From: Cylindrotheca closterium | Lineage: Eukaryota; Bacillariophyta; Bacillariophyceae; Bacillariales; Bacillariaceae | Assembly: GCA_933822405.4 (NCBI GenBank) | Contig: CAKOGP040002050.1 | Location: forward strand, 1-10,549 | Length of the DNA: 10,549 nt | Direction of reading: 5' to 3' | In this document: piece after piece, positions 1-7,271 of the stretch | Position numbering within the stretch: the stretch's first letter is position 1 | Layout: every line of letters starts with the position of its first letter | Notes under the pieces: generated by a model | Database searches by the model: none | The model's input: the letters and a program-made list of their open reading frames with translations, nothing else | What the model was told of the DNA's origin: nothing | Translations under genes and position numbers: made by a program

Positions 1-126
1 CTGTTGTAGGTCAATTTCCACTCGTTTCTTGACGGACTTTTTAGCCACAGGGGTCGTTTTCATCTTAGACACGCCCGACTTTTTTGTCATCGCCGAGGAT
101 GCCTTCGCGTTGATAGATTTGCCCAT
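1..126 (-). CDS. N-terminus of a lysine-rich basic protein (partial, runs off left edge)
   Basis: The minus strand has an ATG at 126-124 followed by 42 open codons to the window edge, so only the N-terminus is visible. The peptide starts M-G-K-S-I-N-A-K-A-S-S and is rich in Lys, Ser, Thr and Ala, with clusters such as T-K-K-S and K-K-S-V-K-K-R, then V-E-I-D-L-Q-Q at the edge. Such a start is common in chromatin-associated, nucleolar or RNA-binding proteins, but no domain is visible and I do not recognise the family. There is no hydrophobic signal or amphipathic leader. Its likely 5' region is 127-371. Support is limited to the ATG, the open frame and the biased composition. It could also be a chance open stretch. 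Confidence 0.5.
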   Translation of the reverse strand, partial: MGKSINAKASSAMTKKSGVSKMKTTPVAKKSVKKRVEIDLQQ

Positions 127-371
127 GTTGCGCCGGTGTTGAATGGTTGGCTTGGTGATAAATTCGAAAGTTTTCTACGTAAATTCAGTACTAGCGCTAC
201 GCGAGGCAGACTTGTTGGTTCTGCCGGATTGCGTGTTGTTTCGTTTCTGAAATAATTTTTTCTATAAAGCCTGAAGAAATTTAAAACAAGTTTGAATTTT
301 CCTGGGTTGGACCAAAGATTTGTGACAAGTTGTTGTGCTGATGAAGTCCCTTTATATAGTTGAAGTTGTTG
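127..371. other. Presumed 5' flank of the leftward basic-protein gene
   Basis: AT-rich DNA upstream of the minus-strand ATG at 126. I see no convincing open frame, TATA box or RNA gene. A 98-codon minus frame crosses it but runs into the hairpin and matches no known family. Confidence 0.3.
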
Positions 372-431
372 TCGGAGAAACATTGAGATGAAGACGTAGC
401 GCGCCAGCCCTCCAGCTCAATGTTTCTCCGA
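372..431. repeat. Hairpin with 16-bp perfect stem
   Basis: Positions 372-387 (TCGGAGAAACATTGAG) are the exact reverse complement of 416-431 (CTCAATGTTTCTCCGA), with a 28-nt loop. The loop ends are partly complementary too. The hairpin adjoins the inverted repeat that starts at 444, and both may belong to one repetitive element. A minus-strand open frame (615-352) reads straight through it. Confidence 0.8.
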
Positions 432-443
432 AACCGTAGTGCA

Positions 444-522
444 GGTCCTTAGCTTCAATCCTGGCGTGGTCGCATGTTTTAAAAAAGTTATGATCAGAAG
501 TTACAGCCCAGCTAGGGTTGGG
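444..522. repeat. Left arm of a diverged inverted repeat (partner 918-998)
   Basis: The sequence from GGTCCTTAGCTTCAATCC to AGGGTTGG reappears in reverse complement at 918-998. An ungapped alignment by eye gives about 13 mismatches in 81 positions (roughly 84% identity). On the minus strand this arm lies in an open frame (615-352) containing A-V-T-S-D-H-N-F-F-K-T-C-D, with R-I-E-A-K-D-L shortly after. The partner reads A-V-T-S-E-H-N-I-F-K-T-C-D in the same frame. More than half of the differences fall at third codon positions, which hints that the pair comes from a coding repeat. The open frame begins with GTG, not ATG, but a CTTACAG splice-acceptor-like sequence (minus strand) lies just upstream. 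Confidence 0.7.
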
Positions 523-917
523 TGTTTCTCCTCCTGCTGATGCTCTGTGGTGTGTTGGTCTCACTACTTTTTTCATCGTTTCTACAGTTTTTAGAAGTAC
601 AAGATCATCTGCCACTGTAAGATTGAGTAGCTATTATTATTGGAGGGCCCTAGGAGATGGAATGAGTGGTTCTATATACGAGGTTGAATGACTCAGTTCC
701 ATGGTGATATAGGTTGGTGATGGTCTGATTGTTCCAAAATAATCGTCCCCACTAAGAGACATATCATCAAGTGCTATGGGGAAAATATGGTTATAGTATC
801 GCCTCATAAGACTCATTCACAATCTATGCATTGGTTTATAGCTTCTTTCGAGCATTCTTGATGTATTCTGGCTCCTTCTGAGCACCGTGATTTGGATGAT
901 TGGTGCCCCTTAGCACC
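523..917. other. Spacer between inverted-repeat arms, no gene seen
   Basis: AT-rich DNA between the two arms. The first part (523-615) continues the minus-strand open frame. From about 620 on I see no sustained frame. Near the right arm, GGTGC-CCCTTA-GCACC at about 902-917 can form a small hairpin. Confidence 0.4.
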
Positions 918-998
918 ACCAACCTTAGCGGGGCTGTAACTTCTGAGCATAACATTTTCAAAACATGCGACCGTGATAGGATTGAAGCAAAGGATCTA
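918..998. repeat. Right arm of a diverged inverted repeat (partner 444-522)
   Basis: Reverse-complement match to 444-522 without gaps, about 84% identical by eye. In the plus frame it encodes A-V-T-S-E-H-N-I-F-K-T-C-D, with R-I-E-A-K-D-L shortly after, then hits TAG at about 1001, so this copy has no long open frame and looks like a decayed copy. Arms this diverged point to an old insertion or duplication rather than an assembly artefact. Confidence 0.7.
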
Positions 999-1518
999 AA
1001 GTAGAAGTTTTATATGGGGTGAATTTCGATTCTATGGATATCGACTAAGGTACCGTACAGCAAGACGGGGTAATTTTCATAAATAGGGGCAAGGGGACAG
1101 ACGGGGTGTCATCGCTTCTCAGGCGGGTTGCATGGCCAAACAAATTGTTATAAAAAATAACGGTCATGTCACCTGCATGAAATGAAAAAAAGCTCGACCC
1201 ATACGATTCAAAGCGGCTGTTCTGCTGAAACCCGCCTGTATGTCGTACGTAAAATCTAAACATGTACCTTTTGTCTCCACAATTTCACCGTTAAAAAAAT
1301 TACATGCGTGCGCACCCCAGTGACGCAATAGAATCTGCAACAACGGAATCTTGGAATTCAGGCCAGCTGTTTCTCGTGTCACTTCTCTACCATTCTCTAA
1401 TCTACGATTTACTTCAAATTTCCAGATGATAGCACTCACTCGACATTTTCAATTTGGTCATCATCATCTCCATCAACCAACAAACCAACCATAGTGTACT
1501 AAGTTTCTTGAACGAGAG
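999..1518. other. Intergenic region upstream of the Der-like gene
   Basis: About 520 bp without a supported gene. Two overlapping minus-strand open frames of 72 and 91 codons exist. The longer one (1439-1164) starts with GTG, has an in-frame stop just upstream and no usable early ATG. The last 70 bp or so are rich in CAAC/CCAACC repeats and probably form the 5' UTR of the gene starting at 1519. Confidence 0.4.
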
Positions 1519-3469
1519 ATGCTCGGTAGGAGACTTGGAACAGGGTGGCTTTCTTTCACCCAGAAATATGTGATCTCAAGAATACATTTGATTTCTCGTT
1601 TCAAATCAACTGCAGCTGATCCCGACTTCGTTGTTGCGATATTGGGTCCACCCAACGCAGGCAAGAGCACTCTCTTCAATCGACTCCAATGCAAGGAAAG
1701 AAATAAGTCATATAAGCTGGGAAGCTCGTCAAAACGCGTGAATGGAAGGATCTCGAGCAAAGCGAATTCGAGGGGAAATGCAATTGTCTCCCCGATTGCC
1801 AATACGACGAGAGACCGACGACAATGCTGGGGACGGATAGGTTCTACAGAGTTTCAGTTGATCGACACAGCAGGTGTTGACGGAGATCGAATTCATCTTC
1901 TGGGGAAGTCGCAATCAAAAGAACCCATTCTTGAAAAGTCAATGATGATGCAGACGCTTGCTGCTGCAGAGCAGTCAGACCTTAATTTGCTCGTATTTGA
2001 TGGCAAAGTAGGAGTCTCACATGATTTGGTTGCAACAGCAAGATGGTTACGGAAGCTCGGCAAAGACTCCCAGGTGGTCATTGTAGCCAATAAACTTGAA
2101 GGCGACTCTTGGGCATACGAAGGCTCAGACGTGATGCAAACATTAGACGAGGTTACTCGCTTGGGTTTCGGAGAAGCGATCACAATATCGGCCTTGCAAG
2201 TAAGTTGGATACAAGCCAATCGAGCTCCTTCTGTGCCCTCATGTGAAGAATCTCAAAAGAAGTAATCGTTGATAGGGAGATGGAATGGTAGATCTTGCAG
2301 TTCTAATCGAGCAAATGAAAACAAACAAAAAAGTGAGGGATGTAAAAAGTGGGGTATTATCGATACCAGATGGGGGTGCGCCAGCATCTGTTCCGGACAA
2401 GCCTATCCAACTTGCAATACTTGGACGGCAAAATGTTGGGAAGTCGACTTTAGTGAACAAGCTTGTGAAAAGCGAGAGAGTGCTGTTTGGGCCTACCCCA
2501 GGACTAACACGGGATGCAATTGCAGTTGACTACGATTGGGATGGCAAGAAAGTACAACTAGTACGTTTTGATATTTGTCCTTTGCGTTCAACAATCCTCT
2601 CAATGTTGTGATTAAACTTTGTTTCACCAGGTCGACACAGCAGGGATTAGAAAGTTCACAAGGCGTGCTGAAGATTCTATCGAAGACATGGCTGTAGCGG
2701 ATGCCCTGAGAGCCATGAAAGTGGCAGAGGTTGCTGTTCTAGTTGTCGATGCCAAAGAGCTTTTCTTGCATCGACAAGAGCTCGCCATCTGCAACGCAAT
2801 ACTAAACGAAGGGCGTGCTCTTGTGATTGTTGCAAATAAGGTCGACTTGCTTGAAATGTCGAGTGACTATGGGCCAAAAGATTTTGCAAAGCAAGTTCGG
2901 TTGCAACTCGAGACTGCCATTCCGATGCTTAGAAACACGCCAGTTCTGCCGATGAGCTGCCACACAGGAGAGGGAGTTTCAGCTCTTTTCCCCGCTGTGT
3001 TGGATGCGAAGCGTCGATGGTCCAAGCCAATTTCAACTGGCTTGTTGAATCGATGGTTGAAAGAAGTGTCTAATGGATCGCCTTTGCCAGTGGTCGGAGG
3101 CGTGAAATCGAAACTTCGCTATATATGCATGAAGAAAGCAAGGCCCCCGACAGCTATAATATTTACGAATGTGGACCATCTTCCGGGTACGTGTTTGCTG
3201 GCTTCTTTTTGCTGTTGTTGAAAGTGCACAAACAACTCTCACTACTGAAAACAGACTCATATCTACGGTATTTGACAAGGCACCTCCAAGAGTCTTTCGA
3301 ACTCTATGGTATGGCAATCCGGATCATTGTGAAGAAGAGCGCAACGAACAATCCGTATGTCAAGAAAAAAGGCAACCGTAGCGGATTTGGTTTGGGAGGT
3401 AGAGATGCCCGCAACCGACGACGAATAGCCGAGTATCAAAAGAAATCAAAAAAAAGGAGAGTAGACTGA
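1519..3469 (+). CDS. der: Der/EngA-type double GTPase, probably mitochondrial (4 exons)
   Basis: Exons 1519-2199, 2276-2560, 2631-3186 and 3255-3469 join to 579 codons (578 aa). Der is a ribosome-associated GTPase with two tandem G domains and a KH-like C-terminal domain, needed for large-subunit assembly in bacteria and plastids. G domain 1: P-loop GPPNAGKS (43-50), switch I TTRD (96-99), DTAG (116-119), NKLE (191-194), SAL (224-226). G domain 2: GRQNVGKS (277-284), LTRD (304-307), DTAG (324-327), NKVD (391-394), SCHTGEG (431-437). The KH-like region covers about 455-535 and includes RPPTAIIFTN; a Lys/Arg-rich tail follows. Residues 1-30 hold many Arg and no Asp/Glu, a typical mitochondrial presequence; no plastid signal peptide is seen. 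Oddities: NKLE replaces NKxD in domain 1, and about 25 extra residues precede switch I. Splicing restores each domain exactly: ISALQ-GDGM, VQL-VDTAG, LP-D-SYLRYL. Identity is near certain; location is inferred. Confidence 0.93.
2200..2275 (+). other. Intron 1 of the Der-like gene
   Basis: A 76-nt phase-0 intron with donor GTAAGT and acceptor GATAG. Removing it joins ISALQ to GDGMVDL, restoring the G5 loop and start of the inter-domain helix. Unspliced, the frame stops at 2263-2265. Confidence 0.9.
2561..2630 (+). other. Intron 2 of the Der-like gene
   Basis: A 70-nt phase-0 intron with donor GTACGT and acceptor TTTCACCAG. It sits directly before the G3 motif of the second GTPase domain (VQL joined to VDTAGI). 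Confidence 0.92.
3187..3254 (+). other. Intron 3 of the Der-like gene
   Basis: A 68-nt phase-1 intron with donor GTACGT and acceptor AACAG. The split codon G|AC gives Asp508, and the product reads HLP-D-SYLRYL, matching the conserved C-terminal domain of Der. Confidence 0.88.
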
Positions 3470-3688
3470 ATCTGTTTCTTTGGATCGTCGTCTAATTTTC
3501 TAAAACTCTCCCAGTCGCGGAATACAAATTATAATTCACAGAGGCGGCGTGTATTGTTCTTCCTGTCGAAGTCACATACAGTAGCATAGACGATTCTATG
3601 TGCGTTACTTAGTTCGAAAAGAGGAAGACATTTCGCTTGTCGGGAACGCGATGTGGGCCAGTCTTTCTTCATCACACCCTGTTCAAAC
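3470..3688. other. Convergent intergenic gap (3' ends of the Der-like gene and RPAC1)
   Basis: This 219-bp gap lies between two stop codons that face each other and must carry both 3' UTRs and polyadenylation signals. I see no open frame, strong hairpin or clear AATAAA signal placed to serve either gene. Confidence 0.5.
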
Positions 3689-4865
3689 CTAGTCTTGTTC
3701 CCTTGTGAGATCGATGAGTGAAAGACATTTCAATTGTAAGATTTTCAATGCTTCTGCCACCAGTACTCCCGGTTTCTGCATCCCAACAGATTCGACCGAA
3801 AAAATAAATCGATTCGGTATTCTCGTCATTTTCACAGCTTTTGCTAAAGTGGGATTTCGCATATAATTTCTTGACATTGTGCACGCATATGAATTGCAAA
3901 CTTTTGCCTCCACTTGTTTGCCTACCTTTGATGTTGGAACAAGTTCAAATACACCTGGCTCATAAACGTACACAAGCTCTTTTGCATCGTCGTCGTACAC
4001 TGAGTCTACAAGCTCTACCTCCGTATATAGGCGATAACAAGCCGTTGCTACAGGGGAGTACTTGGCATGATCCCGACCAATTCCACGTCTTCCATGCGCT
4101 TCCAAATAAATTTCTTGGCCCGGCCTTAGTTTTGCAATGAGGATATCATCATGGACAGGTCTGATTCCATTTGGAAAGTGTTTTGCCTGAGCTCCTTGTG
4201 GCATCCAAACCAAGTCTCCTGAATAAACGTGCTTGGTATACGGCCGACCAGGCGTTTCGATAGTCTTCTTACGAGTAGCTGCAAGAGCAGCTTTTTCCAA
4301 TTCAGCATTTTCAATGACATTCGGATCAGTCTCAAAGTTCATGTCTTCATCTTTGCCTTTCTGCAGTCGAGAATTTTGTTGCGTTTCACAGGATACTTGG
4401 AGCTTGAACACAACCGTATTGAGATCTGTCGCCTCATCGGGGTCATCCAGGTCCTCAAAGAGGCGTGGATCGACATTCAGAGGAATGAGCCCAATTCGGT
4501 GAGCCAAAACTTCATCGTGGAGCAGACTGGTGTTGTTGATCATGTAAACATACTCAAGGGCCACCGTTGGAACTTCAGCCAACAAGATACGACGCAGGGC
4601 ATTCGCAAAAGATACATCACAACCAATCAACTCAAAGACCAGCTCGTTTCCTTCTTGCGACAATATTTTTAAATCAAAATTTTCCCTGCAAAGAGGTTCC
4701 AGCATCAGAGGGCAAAAGGGTCAAGAACAAATGCATGTCGCCTTACCGAAATCTTTTCAGAAATTCTTTGCCATCTTTTGGGGTAGGTATTTCGGCCTTC
4801 ACATGCTGGTACTCCAAGCCCGCTTCCTTGACCCTATAGAAGCCCGAGTTCTCCTTTGTTGACAT
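3689..4865 (-). CDS. POLR1C: RNA polymerases I and III subunit RPAC1 (AC40), 2 exons
   Basis: Exon 1 is 4865-4747 and exon 2 is 4685-3689, joined to 372 codons (371 aa; human and yeast proteins are about 335-346). RPAC1 is the larger alpha-like subunit which, with RPAC2, forms the assembly platform of nuclear RNA polymerases I and III. The alpha-type dimerisation motif is clear at 61-110: F-A-N-A-L-R-R-I-L-L-A-E-V-P-T, then NNTSLLHDEVLAHRIGLIPL. The inserted domain carries IRPVHDDILIAKLRPGQEI (214-232) and GIGRDHAKYSPVATACYRL (241-259). The C-terminal part has R-F-I-F-S-V-E-S-V-G (332-341) and the last dimerisation helix. Residues about 141-184 form a charged stretch that seems longer than in the human protein. 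The ATG at 4865 was chosen because it opens exon 1, whose end (KEFLKRF-R-ENFDLKI) matches the family across the splice. Converges on the Der-like gene with a 219-bp gap. Confidence 0.95.
4686..4746 (-). other. Intron of RPAC1
   Basis: A 61-nt intron on the minus strand with donor GTAAGG and acceptor TTTGCAG, preceded by a pyrimidine-rich tract. It splits an Arg codon (CG|G, phase 2). Exon 2 alone has an in-frame ATG at 4705 inside the intron, which would give a truncated protein lacking the conserved lead-in. Confidence 0.9.
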
Positions 4866-4991
4866 GGTGTACTTTACAACTATGATAATATTATTGTTTC
4901 CAAATTTAGATTTGAGATGATGCGATGAACGATTTAGATTATTGGTCGTCGTCTGGACGTCGGCTGTTCTATTCAGAAATGGTCGACTATT
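4866..4991 (-). promoter_or_regulatory. Presumed promoter and 5' UTR of RPAC1
   Basis: The 126 bp between the RPAC1 ATG and the first palindromic repeat are AT-rich with A/T runs such as TATGATAATATTATTG. No unambiguous TATA box or initiator is visible, so the assignment rests on position only. Confidence 0.35.
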
Positions 4992-5009
4992 TTCGTCCAA
5001 ATGGACGAA
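4992..5009. repeat. Palindromic element TTCGTCCA-AA-TGGACGAA (left)
   Basis: Perfect 8-bp arms around AA. Related elements lie at 5699-5715 (perfect arms, 1-nt spacer) and 5730-5747 (one mismatch). The left copy and the reverse complement of 5730-5747 agree at 17 of 18 positions, so they could act as short terminal inverted repeats of a 756-bp stretch. Confidence 0.75.
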
Positions 5010-5054
5010 ATGGACAAAATGGACGAAATGGACAAAATGGACGAAATGGACGAA
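5001..5054. repeat. 9-bp minisatellite, six units
   Basis: Six tandem copies of ATGGACGAA or ATGGACAAA, alternating G and A at the seventh position in the first five copies (an 18-bp higher-order period). The array grows out of the right half of the palindrome at 4992-5009, suggesting replication slippage seeded there. Confidence 0.9.
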
Positions 5055-5382
5055 GAGCTCGCAACCTGGATGCTGCAATTTGAAATCGGGGGCGGCAAAA
5101 AAATTTGTTAGAAGTAAGCGATCCACTGCCGCCTGCAATCTACCTGTTCAATTGACTGCGATTTAGCTGTCCAGGTATTGTTGCCTTCTAAGTATGTGAA
5201 TTTACAGTATATAAAAGTATATAGATCTATTAGAGATCCTACTTTATCAACCAATTCACTCGTTGCTTGCAATATATTATAAAAAGTTAGAACAATCTGT
5301 CAACTTTTGACTTTGACTCGCACGCAAGCTGGTCAATCAATTAATGTCTGTGTCACATAACGACAAAAAAGGGGCAACAAAA
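5055..5382. other. AT-rich stretch without a supported gene
   Basis: Contains TATATAAAAG-like sequence near 5209-5218, which resembles a TATA box. The only nearby ATG frame (5344-5556) reads through three hairpins and encodes nothing recognisable, so I do not call a gene or promoter. Confidence 0.35.
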
Positions 5383-5413
5383 TACCGGTACCTATTATTA
5401 ATAGGTACCGGTA
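5383..5413. repeat. Perfect 15-bp inverted repeat (hairpin)
   Basis: TACCGGTACCTATTA at 5383-5397 and its exact reverse complement at 5399-5413, separated by a single T. Each arm itself contains the self-complementary TACCGGTA, so cruciform or hairpin formation is likely. GGTACCGGTAC from this element recurs once in every 501-bp unit of the downstream array. Confidence 0.9.
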
Positions 5414-5447
5414 CGTGTACAGGCTCAAAGCAAAATAATCAGTTATA

Positions 5448-5490
5448 TGGCATGTCCACAGCATGCCAAAGTTGCCAGAGATGTCTTTGG
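5448..5490. repeat. Two overlapping small hairpins
   Basis: TGGCATG (5448-5454) pairs with CATGCCA (5462-5468). CCAAAG (5466-5471) pairs with CTTTGG (5485-5490). The two stems share three bases, so they are mutually exclusive as drawn. Confidence 0.6.
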
Positions 5491-5687
5491 CGGGCCAAAT
5501 TGCACTCTACAGACAATAAAGGAGTTAGATCGGGAGATCCACTATTCGTTGATTGAGTGCAGCTACAGTATCTTTGGAACATGATGCAGCCTCACACGCA
5601 CAAATTGGACGACTGGATGTAGGATTCATCCGATCAAGAGGTTTAAAAATAATATTGGCTAGTTTTTTAATTATAGAAGTTTTGTTG

Positions 5688-5747
5688 GTCCGACGAAGTT
5701 CGTCCATTGGACGAATGTGTCCGACGAAGTTTGTCCATTTGGACGAA
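5688..5747. repeat. Two 31-bp-spaced copies of a palindrome-containing repeat
   Basis: Copies at 5688-5715 and 5719-5747 start GTCCGACGAAGTT and end in TGGACGAA. Each contains the TTCGTCCA-n-TGGACGAA palindrome, perfect in the first copy (5699-5715) and with one mismatch in the second (5730-5747). This is the right-hand cluster matching the left palindrome at 4992-5009. I see no convincing target-site duplication outside the pair. Confidence 0.75.
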
Positions 5748-6140
5748 GCCTCCACAAATGGAAATTAATGTTTTGGCAGGCTTGTTTTCAACGAAGCCCA
5801 AGCTTTGCATTGCGCAGAGTTTGTCACCGGCATGTCATCTCTGTCATCTCCGCTAGACAACCTCCACGACATCTCTGAGGACATTGCCAGAAAGCCTGCC
5901 ATTTCAGGCCGCTCCTGAGTCTCATTGCGTTCCTTTGAATACCTATTATCAAATCTTTGTCTTTGGTGTGAATCTGAACTGGAATCGGGGCCTGACCGGC
6001 TTGCTCACTCCTTCTGCACGGGGATCTGTGATCCGACATCATCACTGCTCGTGGAATTCATTCTTGGTGCGTCGCGTTTTGGTTGTACGAGGTCGTTAAA
6101 TTACAGGCAGTTCCCCATATTGACTATTGTTTTATGTCCT
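5748..6140. other. Stretch without a supported gene
   Basis: Overlapping short frames occur on both strands but none looks like a protein. One 9-bp inverted repeat is present: GGCAGGCTT at 5776-5784 against AAGCCTGCC at 5893-5901. GTCATCTCT/GTCATCTCC occurs as a short direct repeat near 5833-5850. Confidence 0.4.
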
Positions 6141-6273
6141 CTGAGTCAAAAATTCTATGAATTTTTCACAGATGTTCCGAAATCTCTGTGAATGACCAAC
6201 AGATGTTCCGAAATCTCTGTGAATTTTTCACAGGCTTTTTAAGGGTCTTCATAGATGTTCCGAAATTAGACAG
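6141..6273. repeat. 31-bp hairpin-repeat block A
   Basis: Starts with CTGAGTCAAAAATTCT and carries 31-bp-spaced units around 6155, 6186 and 6217. Each unit combines a CTGTGAA-TTT-TTCACAG palindrome (degenerate in the first two) with GATGTTCCGAAATCT. A further ATAGATGTTCCGAAATT lies at 6251-6267. Neighbouring units can pair in two ways (TTCACAGA with TCTGTGAA, or CTGTGAA with TTCACAG), so the array offers alternative hairpins. Block B at 6526 is homologous. Confidence 0.85.
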
Positions 6274-6497
6274 AGGTTCAGCTGACATGCGTGCACGCAT
6301 TCCCTTTCGGAAAAGCACCATACAACTTCCGTAGAGGAAAAAACGGTTAATGTTGTTCACTTCGATTCCAAGCATCATCCTGAAAGATTCTGAAACTCTC
6401 TTTGCATTTTCTCTTCAAAATCTCAAGCAAGCGTGACCAAATTTGAAAATACGGTTAAGTTGGCACCGTCTTCTGAGTTGAATTTTCTATCGCCTGA
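6274..6497. other. Spacer between the two hairpin-repeat blocks
   Basis: Holds a 14-bp perfect palindrome ATGCGTGCACGCAT at 6287-6300 and otherwise AT-rich DNA. No gene is seen. Confidence 0.4.
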
Positions 6498-6660
6498 TTC
6501 AAAAATTCTGTGAATTTTCTATCGTCTGAGTCAAAAATTCTGTGAATTTTTCACAGATGTTCCAAAATCTCTGTGAATTTTTCACAGATGTTCCAAAACT
6601 TCTGTGAAAAATTTACAGGTTTTTTTGGGGTCATTACAGATGTTCCGCAATTGCTGTGAA
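6498..6660. repeat. 31-bp hairpin-repeat block B
   Basis: A truncated lead (GATTCAAAAATTCTGTGAATTT near 6497-6518) is followed at 6526 by the same CTGAGTCAAAAATTCT start as block A, exactly 385 bp downstream of it. Perfect CTGTGAA-TTT-TTCACAG palindromes lie at 6540-6556 and 6571-6587, a degenerate one at 6602-6618, then ACAGATGTTCCG at about 6636. Units here mostly read TTCCAAAA where block A has TTCCGAAA, so the blocks have diverged since they were duplicated. Confidence 0.85.
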
Positions 6661-7271
6661 AATAAAACAAACTTTAAAATTTAAATCTGGCGAATGAAGT
6701 TGAATACTTACCGGCATTGTGAATATTTATAAAATTCCTTGTCGTAGAAATTTCTTTCTGGCAGGCAATAAGTGAAAGTCGATTTTTGAAGTTTCGTGCA
6801 GAAGAGGGTGAAAATGACCACATCGACTCTCCAAAAAAAAGAGAAAGCTGGCTTCACAGAAAACTGTGGGATATCCCAGGCAGTTTATTTGGATCCAAGA
6901 TGATCCGGGGAACCTTAATAACCCTCATACCTGACTCAGTCAGGAGGACTGCCATTTCATCGAAAGTCATACATCACAATGTCCAGTAATCCATCTCTCT
7001 TTACCAGCAGCGACGGGAAGTGACCGGTGATCATTTCACCAGCAGCAACGGCTTCACAACACACATGGTATGCAATCGAATTACATTTCTTCTTCAACGT
7101 AGAATCAGGTCTTTGTGTGTTATAAAACTCAGAAATCAAAAATCAAAAACAAAAAGGTAGAAAATATTCTTCCACACGCTTCTCCAAAACAAAACTGTAC
7201 CAGTCCTACGCGTTTCGTACGTAAAGGAAAACAGTTGTTGTTGTTGAAACAGGAATTAAATTTACTCCAAC
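6661..7271. other. Region upstream of the plus-strand repeat-containing frame
   Basis: No supported gene. A 67-codon plus frame (6786-6989) starts with TTG and is unlike any family I know. CTGACTCAGTCAG at about 6931-6943 is a perfect short palindrome of the TGACTCA (bZIP/AP-1-like) type. The last 30 bp before the ATG at 7272 contain a GTTGTTGTTGTTG run and could be 5' UTR. Confidence 0.35.

Noticed and set aside
352..615. 87-codon minus-strand open frame as a gene
   Set aside because: The start is GTG and it reads through a long hairpin and a repeat arm. I keep it only as evidence on the repeat; a spliced gene is possible but unsupported.
1164..1439. 91-codon minus-strand open frame upstream of the Der-like gene
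   Set aside because: It begins with GTG, has a stop four codons upstream and no early ATG, overlaps another equally unconvincing frame, and shows no recognisable motif.
5344..5556. ATG frame after a TATATAAAAG-like sequence
   Set aside because: The frame runs through three inverted repeats and its product has no protein-like features; the apparent TATA box is expected by chance in AT-rich DNA.
5884..6191. Overlapping frames on both strands around 5824-6191
   Set aside because: None has recognisable motifs, codon bias or a conserved family, and the 3' part runs into the 31-bp hairpin repeat.
6141..6660. CRISPR-like array (31-bp repeated palindromes)
   Set aside because: The repeats are contiguous with no unique spacers, and the genome is eukaryotic.
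6931..6943. CTGACTCAGTCAG as a functional bZIP site
   Set aside because: A single short palindrome in a gene-poor stretch is expected by chance; no supporting context.
6786..6989. 67-codon plus-strand frame
   Set aside because: Starts with TTG and matches no known family; no splice sites or neighbours support it.
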